A stretch of 64,000 nucleotides of DNA, taken from Amorphochlora amoebiformis (taxonomy: Eukaryota; Cercozoa; Chlorarachniophyceae). Position numbers and translations under genes: made by a program. The stretch is from assembly GCA_054601695.1 (NCBI GenBank), contig BAAHQB010000375.1, positions 62,001-126,000 on the forward strand, written 5' to 3'. Shown piece by piece: positions 1 to 64,000 of the stretch. The number at the start of each line of letters is the position of its first letter. Within the stretch, counting starts at the first letter, position 1. The notes beneath the pieces are model-generated. The model worked only from the letters and a program-made list of their open reading frames with translations. It ran no database searches and was not told where the DNA came from.

Positions 1-179
1 AACCGTAATAATACATTAGTAATAATAGTAATTGAAAAAAAAGTATGATATGACAATCAATGACATACATTTGAGTAATAATGGGAATAACAACAATACC
101 AATATGATAACAATACTATTACGACTATAATAATGATAATAATAACAGTGATAACAATAATATGTGCATATATTTACAC

Positions 180-219
<40 letters not shown>

Positions 220-424
220 TATATACATAAATATATATTTATACAACGTGTGTGTGTATGTATACATACGTATGTACACACTAAAGCATATATGTATATT
301 ATACATTCACATATATATATATATATATATAAATATTCATATATATATATATATATATATATGTAGAGAGAGAGAGAGAAAAGAGACATAGATATGCATG
401 TAAAGATGGTATATATAAATATGC

Positions 425-455
<31 letters not shown>

Positions 456-476
456 CATATATAACCACCGAATCAG

Positions 477-15733
<15,257 letters not shown>

Positions 15734-16290
15734 AGCCCGCTGGTGATTCTTAATTAGACCAGCTAGGGTTGTGCCACTGGATTTATGATAACCCTCTAAT
15801 GAAACTAAGCACCTCAGAGTGCTAGAATCTTCCGGGAAAATTCACGACAGTGAAATTAACGTTACGCAACCTAAGCATCGTGGATATGCAGGAGAACGAA
15901 TAGCACGCACAAGCATAGGGAAGACATACAAAGAAACAAAGTAAATTGTCGGGCATAATAGTAATCAATATATATATACACCTGAGTATCCAATTATCCA
16001 GCCGACATGTTCCTAATAGTACGACGAAACCCCAATTTAGCCGGGTATTACCCGGTAGTATGGAGAGGATAGTAGGGCCACGTGAGGTCATGTGAGCGTG
16101 ACATGGCGTGACGTCACGTTCTGTCACGGTATATCTAGAAGCGCGGTACTACCAGGTACTACCCGGCACTACCGGTACTATCCGCACTATCGGCCAGGCA
16201 ATCCGAGCAATTCCAGATATCTCCAGCAGCTATCTGGTGTAGTATCGATATCTACTCCGCATCTATCTATGCTATCTATATTGTTGCTTT
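15734..16290. other. Golgin 3' flank, non-repetitive
   Basis: This is mixed-composition sequence after the golgin stop and may include its 3' UTR. TATTGCT and AGCAATA at 15673-15694 form a short hairpin overlapping the last intron. 16125-16200 is rich in GGTACTACC/CCGG-type words. No convincing exon was found on either strand. Confidence 0.4.
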
Positions 16291-16497
<207 letters not shown>

Positions 16498-16507
16498 TAT
16501 ATGTGTA

Positions 16508-16555
<48 letters not shown>

Positions 16556-16626
16556 TTTACACATACAATATGCATAATATACTAATTTATGTACGTACAC
16601 GAATATGTATAAATCACAGTTTATAT

Positions 16627-16672
<46 letters not shown>

Positions 16673-16747
16673 ATGTGTGTGTGTGTGTGTGATTTTGTCC
16701 GTATGGATGTTAATATGGTTAATTTTTTTATACATATATAATTATAC

Positions 16748-16779
<32 letters not shown>

Positions 16780-16823
16780 TATATATATATGTGTGTATGT
16801 ATATATGTATATATATATATAGA

Positions 16824-16876
16824 TGAAAAACATTCTTTTTATTTCTTTTGAAACACAACCAGAACGCACAAGCTTC

Positions 16877-16965
<89 letters not shown>

Positions 16966-16979
16966 ATATATATTATATT

Positions 16980-17039
<60 letters not shown>

Positions 17040-17088
17040 TAACATTCTTTTTATTTCTTTTGAAACACAACCAGAACGCACAAGCTTC

Positions 17089-17133
<45 letters not shown>

Positions 17134-17134
17134 A

Positions 17135-17220
<86 letters not shown>

Positions 17221-17276
17221 GAATAACATTCTTTTTATTTCTTTTGAAACACAACCAGAACGCACAAGCTTCTTCA

Positions 17277-17351
<75 letters not shown>

Positions 17352-17374
17352 GTATATATATATTATATTTATAA

Positions 17375-17437
<63 letters not shown>

Positions 17438-17493
17438 TAACATTCTTTTTATTTCTTTTGAACCACAACCAGAACGCACAAGCTTCTTCATAT

Positions 17494-17540
<47 letters not shown>

Positions 17541-17567
17541 ATATATACATATATATATATATATATG

Positions 17568-17617
<50 letters not shown>

Positions 17618-17624
17618 ATATAAA

Positions 17625-17666
<42 letters not shown>

Positions 17667-17743
17667 TCTGTATATATATATATATATATATGAATAACAT
17701 TCTTTTTATTTCTTTTGAACCGCAATCAGAACGCACAAGCTTC

Positions 17744-17795
<52 letters not shown>

Positions 17796-17802
17796 TTATA
17801 AA

Positions 17803-17840
<38 letters not shown>

Positions 17841-17968
17841 TCTGTATGTATAATATATGTATGTATGTATGTATGTATATATATATGAATAACATTCTTT
17901 TCATTTCTTTTGAACCACAACCAGAACGCACAAGCTTCTTCATGGATTTCTTCGGTCTTCTAATGTAA
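16824..17968. repeat. Six-copy exon-like module separated by TA tracts
   Basis: A ~58-bp module (core AACCAGAACGCACAAGCTTC) occurs at 16824-16881, 17037-17094, 17219-17277, 17432-17493, 17690-17747 and 17886-17968. Only the last continues further. Read on the minus strand it is an exon 17959-17894 (acceptor ATTAG, donor GTTATT, 22 codons, including [16 protein letters not shown]). Read on the plus strand it has acceptor CAACCAG and an exon 17925-17964 with donor GTAATA. Both readings fit the truncation geometry seen elsewhere, so the strand is unresolved. Confidence 0.6.
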
Positions 17969-18012
17969 TATCATACATATGTATACTTTTATAAGATACC
18001 CATGTATAAAAT

Positions 18013-18049
<37 letters not shown>

Positions 18050-18080
18050 TACATGTATTATATATATATATATATGCATG

Positions 18081-18126
<46 letters not shown>

Positions 18127-18437
18127 AATATATATATATATATTTATATATATATATATTATATATATGTATGTATGTATGTATATATATATATATATAC
18201 ACATACATATTATATATGTATGTATATATGTATATATATATATATATACTAGATGTATGTATACGTTTACGATATCTTCGCATGGATGCAACACGTGTGC
18301 ACATAATTCATCACAGTATGTCATATACATAGATAAGTTCATGAATTCACACATGCACACACATGCATAACGCGTGCCTTGGTATATTTTGTAATTCTAG
18401 GCTAGTTTAATAACTTGATAACATAAAATACATGTAG

Positions 18438-18518
18438 ATAGATATGCGCCCTGCGGATGAATTCATCGACCTTGTGATGAGTCGCACTGATGACGACATC
18501 AGAGAGCTCAAAGCCTAA
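18438..18518 (+). CDS. Terminal exon of an unidentified gene
   Basis: After an ATGTAG acceptor the frame reads IDMRPADEFIDLVMSR, then an acidic tail (TDDDIRELKA) and TAA at 18516. The G-first codon bias and non-repetitive text support coding. The pattern of acid, Phe, Ile-Asp-Leu-Val, Arg and DD faintly recalls a GoLoco motif, but the usual Gln is missing and I do not assign it. The plus-strand reading of 17925-17964 would join it in phase. No further upstream exon was found. Confidence 0.4.
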   Translation: MDMRPADEFIDLVMSRTDDDIRELKA

Positions 18519-18539
18519 AACCTGATCCAGGTTAGAACT

Positions 18540-19110
18540 TGCTCTAGTAGCTGTAGCTATACAGATCTGAGGCTTCCCTATCTATGATGATTATCGTTTA
18601 TATTAACGTTATGAATTTATAATTATGCACACACAGCGCAATAATTCTAGAGTAGATCTAGAGTATATCTGGGACTCAGTGTATACACGAAGTATATATA
18701 TTTTTATATTTAATACATATATATATATATATATATCTATATGTGACATCAAAAATCTATAATATCGTAAGTAGTAGTGATTCACGATCAGCTAGGATCA
18801 TCGTAGCGCTAGCTTCAAACGTCCTAGTCGTGTTACTCGCACGTTAATCATAGTAATATTTATCTAGATACGTTGAAATAATATATACAAAGGTTGAGTA
18901 GTAGACTTATATATATATCACACCAGCAAATCCCGGTATAGCCAGTAAAACATCACGATGATATCTTTTTATATATTTATTAATATGCACAACTACGATA
19001 TGTGTGTTCGTATATACTAGATATAATGTAATTATATATGCATATGATTCATATCTAGTTTATCTAGATATATTTACAAGATTTATCTAGGGGTCTATGT
19101 ACGTGCGCAG

Positions 19111-19141
<31 letters not shown>

Positions 19142-19144
19142 TAT

Positions 19145-19203
<59 letters not shown>

Positions 19204-19400
19204 CATACACTCTCTAGACTCTAGACATCTTTACATACTAATATATCTGACTCCGATGGCATATACGAGATACGTACTGGTATCCACTAGACTGTATCTA
19301 GTGTATCTAGACACTGTATCTAATGTATGGAATCTCGATCGAATAATCGTTAATAATTCAAACTTTTAGTCTGTACAGGTTAGCCAGGGAACTCAGACTG
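18540..19400. other. TCTAGA/ATCTAG-rich intergenic DNA
   Basis: This AT-rich stretch has few long TA tracts and many CTAG-centred words such as TCTAGA and ATCTAGATA. The same style occurs at 23120-23790, on the other side of the SPX-RING/MYB island. No exon is evident. Confidence 0.5.
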
Positions 19401-19544
19401 CACTTCGCGCATCATTAACTGGCCTGAATTATTTTTTTTGAATGGCAGGTGTTTATTTTTCCCGGACGGGTAGTGGAGCCCAAAAAGAACTCGCTACATA
19501 GAAAAAAAAAATACTAGACTAGGATGATTATGACCCTATGATGG

Positions 19545-20582
19545 TCACAATTCCAAGACGAATATACAGCCGTCATCGAACTCAGGCTCGTTCAACGAAT
19601 CCATCGAGTTGGGACACGTAGCAGCCCTTCTAAACCTTGCCGAGTGGATACTAGGGAGTTGAGTTTCTGTTTCTGTTTCTAAACTCTTGGAAAAATCTCG
19701 GTTGACACCTTCCCGTATATGGGAGAGGGACCCCACCATAGTGTTGAACACGTGAGGCTGCTTGGGGAGTTGCGAAGGATCTTCTGATTTTGAAAGATTG
19801 CTCTTGTTCTCCGCGGTCGACGAATTGAGAACGAGCTTGTTGAAGGTCTTTTCCAGCGGGGGTGTAGGCTTTCGCATCACGGCAGGGTGATAGCATGGTT
19901 TAATTACAGGGTCTTTGCCCTCCACAACACGTGGGAAGTACTTGTTTGAGAACCCGCCCAAGATATCATTTATATTCATCTCTGCAGGGTTTAGGGTCTG
20001 TGACTTCCTACAGAGGGGACAGCGAATCAAGCTCTCACTGTCTCCCTTCCAGAGACACATCCAGCAGAACTCGTGACTGCACGTCAGAGAAACTGGCGTC
20101 AGGCAAGGCTCCAAGCAAATCGGGCAATCCCGTACATCTGTGGCCTCCAACTTTTGCTTGAGTCCCTCGAATAGTGAGGGGGATTTGACAGCCTTGTAGA
20201 ATGACATCTTGACCATCTTGTTGACAATCCGCTCTCGTATGGAGGTGAAGTGCTTGTCATACTTTTTGACGATCTTGAGCACAGCGAGGTAGTTGATGAT
20301 CGCATACTTATGGAGCTTCTTGAGTTGCTCAAACCGAGTGTCCTGATGCATCAACTGGTGCTCCCTGGAAGTGATGCGATTTCTTACGCACTGGAAAAAC
20401 TCTTCAACCTCTTCGATATCAGCTACCAGGGTGTTCTGGAACCAAGCTGATGGCTCTTCTTGGTCTACATCTCCTTTCTTCTCCAGGAGCAGGATGGATA
20501 TTATTTTCTTCAGCCCCTTGTAGTTGATATAGATCCATCCAGGGAGGCTATTGGCCGCGAGAACCTTGCCAAACTTCATCAC
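19545..20582 (-). CDS. SPX-RING protein (NLA/BAH1-like E3 ubiquitin ligase)
   Basis: This is a complete intronless gene of 345 codons. The N-terminus MKFGKVLAANSLPGWIYINY followed by KGLKK is a typical SPX start. The later SPX helix includes KLHKYAIINYLAVLKIVKKY, with Lys103, 106, 107 and 110 in the inositol-pyrophosphate pocket positions. A C3HC4 RING follows at Cys153, Cys156, Cys168, His170, Cys173, Cys176, Cys188 and Cys191. The tail to 345 is low-complexity and Ser/Thr-rich. In plants SPX-RING ligases (NLA/BAH1) ubiquitinate phosphate or nitrate transporters, so a phosphate-signalling E3 is inferred. Met1 and Met2 are adjacent; MKFG at Met2 matches the family better. It is divergent from the MYB gene with 191 bp between starts. 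The lack of introns is odd beside genes with ~50-nt exons. Confidence 0.9.
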   Translation of the reverse strand: MMKFGKVLAANSLPGWIYINYKGLKKIISILLLEKKGDVDQEEPSAWFQNTLVADIEEVEEFFQCVRNRITSREHQLMHQDTRFEQLKKLHKYAIINYLAVLKIVKKYDKHFTSIRERIVNKMVKMSFYKAVKSPSLFEGLKQKLEATDVRDCPICLEPCLTPVSLTCSHEFCWMCLWKGDSESLIRCPLCRKSQTLNPAEMNINDILGGFSNKYFPRVVEGKDPVIKPCYHPAVMRKPTPPLEKTFNKLVLNSSTAENKSNLSKSEDPSQLPKQPHVFNTMVGSLSHIREGVNRDFSKSLETETETQLPSIHSARFRRAATCPNSMDSLNEPEFDDGCIFVLEL

Positions 20583-20773
20583 GAAGGTCCAAAGAGTAGC
20601 CCTCTGTCGCGAAGCCTCCCCAAATCGCCGTGCCGAATTTCAGTGATTGACCTAATATTGATTATTTCGGCTAATTTTCGAATTTTATTTCGGTGGAAAC
20701 ACCTAAATAAATCAAACGTGACCCAGCGCAAGTCCACTGGTTTCGCACGTACAAACACTTTGGCGGAAATCGT
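20583..20773. promoter_or_regulatory. Bidirectional promoter between SPX-RING and 3R-MYB
   Basis: The 191 bp between the two start codons must contain both core promoters unless upstream non-coding exons exist. TTTGGCGGAAA at 20759-20769 resembles an E2F/DP site (TTTSSCGS). Two TTTCGG words lie near 20666-20692. No TATA box is clear. Confidence 0.5.
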
Positions 20774-22430
20774 ATGGGACCCGATAAGCTGGCGAGGCAC
20801 ATGCAACATCCTGCCAAAAGACTGTCACCTCAGCTGACGACCCCCAAGTGCAAGTCTATTGCGAGTTCTAGATCTATGAAGGCCAGGATCCACACGAATA
20901 AGGGCTCTGGGAAGGCTGCAAAGGTCCAGAAAAATGTCAAGTGGACTGCTGAGGACGACGAGCGACTGAGGGTGGGTTTCACCATAAATTTAGCTGGTAC
21001 ATCTAGGAAACCAGAGGAGTGAATGCTTTCGATGTAAATGTGCTACAAAGGGGATACTTTATTGGAGTATTCACTTGATATATATTTCTCAGCGTGCCGT
21101 GAGGATGTACGATGAGAAGAACTGGAAGGCTATCGCTCAAGAGGGTTTTGGAGGGAAAAAATCAGATGTCCAATGCCTGCACAGGTGGAGGAAAGTCCTT
21201 GACCCAAGTATCAAGAAGGGCCCCTGGACGGCACAGGAGGATAAACTAATAATGCTCGGAATCCAGACATACGGTGAGGGGAAGTGGTCCGATATTGCGA
21301 AGAAGATCCAAGGAAGGTAGCGCCCCTGTTTGGATGTCTGTGTAAATCCCGTCTCACCTGAAAATTCGATGTAGATTGGGGAAGCAGTGCCGTGAGCGCT
21401 GGATGAATCACCTGGATCCGAGTATCCGTAAAGATCCCTTCACCGCAGAGGAAGACAACAAAATCATCGAGCTGCACGCTGTCTATGGCACCCAGTGGAC
21501 TAGGATTAGGAAAGACCTTCCAGGTATATTTTCCCGACTTTAAAACTCTAAGTTCCTGAATGTACATTATGATCACCGTCAGGTCGAACTGATAATGCTA
21601 TCAAGAACCGATTCTACTCCCATCTGCGTCGCAGGGTCGTCGCCACGAACCAAAACTCATCTCATAAAAGATTCACTCCCAAACCCCACCGTCCCAAGAA
21701 GCCGAAGAGTTCCCGCAAAAGAAAAAGTGAGATTTTGTGTCAACCCCTTGTAAATCATTGTGCGACTGAGGGGTTTCATTCAGGTTCGTCCTACGTGCCG
21801 CCTGCTCCTGAACAAGTACCCTCTGAAGTGTACAAAGCTATCCACGATCGGGCTGCGTCTCCATCAAGGCCTAAAACGGTAAGGGCAATAACGATAGAGG
21901 ACACCCCCGCCAGCACCACGCTCGCAACCACAAGAATACCCAACCACCCGGGAATACCCGAAAACTTCGCTCCCACACCACGCGCCGTCAAGCAATATTC
22001 CATATCCAAGAACCTAAGCCCAGCGCTCAAGACTCAAGGGAATTCGGGGCGCGAGAGGAAGAGCACGAACGCGTTCTTGACAGTCTCTCCTGCTAAGGAG
22101 GTGTCTCTCAGAGGGTCGAGAAATTCGCCTCACTTTTCCAGCAGCTCGGTGAATCTCCCCCTCCCCTCCCCCCAGGGAGAGAAATACCCAACGTGTCTCT
22201 CCTTCACGTCCCCGCCGCCGTTAGCACCACTCGAGATCAATGTCTTCGCTTCACCGGGACCTCGAACTCCTGATTACCGTCGGATAATGCATACCACCCT
22301 CTCCAGTCCATGCCCTCGACTTACTCCGTTACGAGAAGGCAAGAATCTTATGGATATGATGGATGCCGCAGAAGAACACATTGTAGATAATCGTCCCGAT
22401 CTAGAGAAGGATTTCTCGCATGCTCGGTAG
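20774..22430 (+). CDS. Three-repeat MYB (3R-MYB) transcription factor
   Basis: Five exons, 20774-20971, 21093-21316, 21375-21523, 21583-21726 and 21784-22430 (TAG), join in phase to 453 residues. Introns are short (57-121 bp) with ordinary GT...AG ends. R1 has Trp57, Trp77 and Trp98; R2 has Trp111, Trp131 and Trp150; R3 has Phe163, Trp182 and Phe201. Signature text includes DVQCLHRWRKVLDP, GKQCRERWMNHLDPSI and GRTDNAIKNRFYSHLRRR. 3R-MYBs (animal c-MYB, plant MYB3R) control G2/M genes. A Lys/Arg-rich nuclear-localisation-like stretch follows R3, and the C-terminal half is Ser/Pro-rich. R3 has Phe in place of the first and last Trp, a tolerated substitution. The start at 20774 is the first in-frame ATG and leaves a very short leader. 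Confidence 0.93.
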
Positions 22431-37095
<14,665 letters not shown>

Positions 37096-37182
37096 CTTTT
37101 GCGGGGCTGCGCTTGGGTTCCGAAACTATTTTGGCCTAGAGTCGGGATCTATTTAAGTCTAGTGTAGGCTAATATCTCGTAG

Positions 37183-37219
37183 TTAACTAGCGGTAGGTTC
37201 CGGGCTAGCTACATATTTG
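37183..37219 (-). CDS. Alternative terminal exon for gene E (weak)
   Basis: After a TTACAG acceptor the frame reads [12 protein letters not shown] then TAA. It would join in phase to an alternative reading of 37776-37732 ([14 protein letters not shown]). It competes with the preferred ending at 37733, and lies only 88 bp upstream of the putative gene D start. Confidence 0.25.
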
Positions 37220-37240
37220 CTGTAATAATACATATATATG

Positions 37241-37275
<35 letters not shown>

Positions 37276-37285
37276 GTATGTATAT

Positions 37286-37350
<65 letters not shown>

Positions 37351-37372
37351 AAGAGAGAGAGAGAGAGGGAGA

Positions 37373-37459
<87 letters not shown>

Positions 37460-37475
37460 ATATGTATACACACAT

Positions 37476-37526
<51 letters not shown>

Positions 37527-37528
37527 TA

Positions 37529-37577
<49 letters not shown>

Positions 37578-37641
37578 TTCTTTATTTATCTACTTATTTA
37601 TATAAAACCTTATTTTGATGATGTCAGGCCCATATCCAATG

Positions 37642-37680
<39 letters not shown>

Positions 37681-37732
37681 TATATATATATATATGTATT
37701 TGTTTATTTATTATCTTATTTATATTAAAACC

Positions 37733-37872
37733 TTATTTTGATGATGGCAGGCCCATATCCAATGAGGTTAAGGTTCCTGTAAGATATTTACTCACTTGTG
37801 CTAACACATATATAATATATATATATATATATATTGTATATGTATATATGTAAATTATATATACGTACATAC

Positions 37873-37911
<39 letters not shown>

Positions 37912-37937
37912 GTATGTAGTATATATATATGTATATA

Positions 37938-37975
<38 letters not shown>

Positions 37976-38042
37976 GTTATATATATATATATATATATAT
38001 AAATATATTAAAAATAAATATATATTTATATATATATATAAA

Positions 38043-38132
<90 letters not shown>

Positions 38133-38263
38133 TATGTATGTACATATCACAATACATAAGCTTAATCTCGCTTACACATACCCCTACTGATAAACTCTTA
38201 TAGATTAACCTGCAAACCTTTGCTACCAATATGTGCATGTGTCTACATATTTGTTATATATCT

Positions 38264-38302
<39 letters not shown>

Positions 38303-38362
38303 TCCGACTTCCTTATTTCTAATAGATCTTGCTATATAAATATATACTATAGATATACACAT

Positions 38363-38409
<47 letters not shown>

Positions 38410-38453
38410 GCATGTATGTATATAGATGTGTGTGCTAGCTCATAACCTAGTCA

Positions 38454-38508
<55 letters not shown>

Positions 38509-38604
38509 ATGTATGTAGATGCGTGTGCTAGCTCATAACCTGGTCAATTTCCAACCGTAACCCTTTCCTCCACAATGATTCGAATACAACATGCTCTCAT
38601 CCAT
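37733..38604 (-). CDS. Gene E: possible small three-exon gene
   Basis: 38604-38540 starts with ATG ([20 protein letters not shown]) and has donor GTTATG. 38209-38178 reads [10 protein letters not shown]. 37800-37733 reads [20 protein letters not shown] and ends in TAA. Phases agree, giving about 54 residues. Truncated copies of the first and last exons (38457-38431 and 37646-37608) lie downstream on the minus strand, as for known exons. The middle exon has several competing donors, including a stronger GTAAGC. No family is recognised. Confidence 0.35.
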
Positions 38605-38635
38605 ATATATATATATATATATACATATATACATA

Positions 38636-38667
<32 letters not shown>

Positions 38668-38763
38668 GATATATATATACATATATTTGTGTGTATATAT
38701 ATCGCATATATATATAGACCTCTTTAACAATTCTTTTGAATTCTTTGCATAAGCTTGATACCT

Positions 38764-39056
38764 AGGGTTAGGGTTAGGGTTAGGGTTAGGTTAGCGTTAG
38801 GGTTAGGGTGGGTTAGGTTAGGGGCTAGGGTTGGGTTAGGGTAAGGGTTAGGGTTACGAGAGCTAGGGTTAAGGGCTAAGGTTAGGGATAGGGTTAGGGT
38901 TAGGGTGAGGGTTAGGTTAGGGCTAGGGTTAGGGTTAGGGTTAGAGTTAGGGTTTAGGGCTAGGGTTAGGGGTAGGATTAGGTTAGGGTTAGGGTTAGGA
39001 TTAGGGTTAGGGTTAGAGTTATAGTTTAGGGCTAGGGTTAGGGTTAGGGTTACAGG
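38764..39056 (+). repeat. Degenerate TTAGGG array at the gene F 3' end
   Basis: TTAGGG variants lie between gene E's first exon and gene F's stop at 39063. The segment is probably gene F's 3' flank. 38716-38762 is ordinary mixed sequence. Confidence 0.85.
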
Positions 39057-39062
39057 GTTATG

Positions 39063-55858
<16,796 letters not shown>

Positions 55859-56345
55859 CACATATCTTCGAACTGCCGTCCGAATAATCAAACGTCACTT
55901 TTAATTGACATATGCTCTCCCTCCCCCCCTCTTACGAACACGAAAAAAAGAAATCGAGTTACCTTAGCTTTTTTATCCTTTCCTTTATATTCTTCCCCCC
56001 CTCTCCTGACCGCTATATCCCTTCCCCCCCTCCCTCTTCCCCCTCTCGGACCCAGTCCCCACATGCTTGCAAATGCCCGCCACCAGCGTCACGCAGGGTG
56101 ACCTTTCCTTCGTAAAAATACCTTAATATTGCTTTGTTTGTATTGGGTGGAAACATCTAAAGAAAATAATATCTACGAAAACATATACACTTTCATTATC
56201 TGCATATCTAATAATTAATATGTAAAATTTGTGGTGTATATTAGGTATTCCCGGTTCATTAATCGAACGTTCAAAGCGCCAGCCTTGGAGCAGCAGACCT
56301 TCTGCCCCCGAGCCGTCTCCGACTCACCGTAAGGCGCGGCCAAAA
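55859..56345. promoter_or_regulatory. Divergent promoter region between gene F and the kinase
   Basis: About 490 bp between the two proposed start codons, free of TA tracts. 55914-56062 is strongly pyrimidine-rich on the plus strand, with several C-runs. An AG acceptor-like site at about 56245 keeps the kinase frame open upstream of its ATG, so a longer N-terminus is possible. Confidence 0.45.
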
Positions 56346-63737
<7,392 letters not shown>

Positions 63738-63738
63738 G

Positions 63739-63837
<99 letters not shown>

Positions 63838-64000
63838 CAATATTATATATGTATATAACATTATGTATATAACATTATGTATGTACATGTACAACATACA
63901 CACGTTATATACACATACATACATCCATATTTATATGTGCATTGAATCATATACATCTACACAAATATGTGTTTATTTATATTATATATATATATATATA

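Overview
The window is nuclear DNA of an intron-rich, AT-rich eukaryote, most likely a protist or alga. The lineage cannot be fixed from the sequence. Most of it is (TA)n microsatellite plus degenerate TTAGGG/CCCTAA repeats, which suggests a TTAGGG-type telomere. Nearly all long open frames are translations of simple repeats. Real coding sequence appears as short exons, typically 30-110 nt, lying as islands in these repeats. They can be joined because reading phase is continuous across GT...AG boundaries. I assembled the genes by eye, and no transcript evidence was available.

Layout. 477-15733 (+): a coiled-coil golgin ending in a GRIP domain; its 5' end is outside the window. 15.7-19.4 kb: mostly non-coding, with a six-copy module at 16.8-18.0 kb and one terminal exon at 18.4-18.5 kb. 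19.5-22.4 kb: a compact island without TA or telomeric repeats, holding an intronless SPX-RING gene (-) and a divergent five-exon 3R-MYB gene (+). 23989-37095 (-): an unidentified multi-exon gene ('gene D'). 37733-38604 (-): a possible small gene ('gene E'). 39063-55858 (-): a 21-exon gene ('gene F') with a PAN/Apple-like cysteine module. 56346-63737 (+): a CAMK-like Ser/Thr kinase that continues past the right edge.

The most unusual property is architectural. Almost every exon in the repeat-rich genes is accompanied by tandem, partial copies of itself separated by (TA)n. Copies upstream of the intact exon lack its 3' end. Copies downstream lack its 5' end. Some copies are inverted or have become palindromes. 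Introns also carry CCCTAA arrays, mostly with CCCTAA on the sense strand; these supply splice-site-like and branch-site-like sequence (CTAAC, CCCTAG, GTAACC).

The genes do not form an obvious pathway. Their likely roles are Golgi tethering (golgin), phosphate or nutrient ubiquitin signalling (SPX-RING), cell-cycle transcription (3R-MYB), cell-surface or secreted recognition (PAN-like) and kinase signalling.
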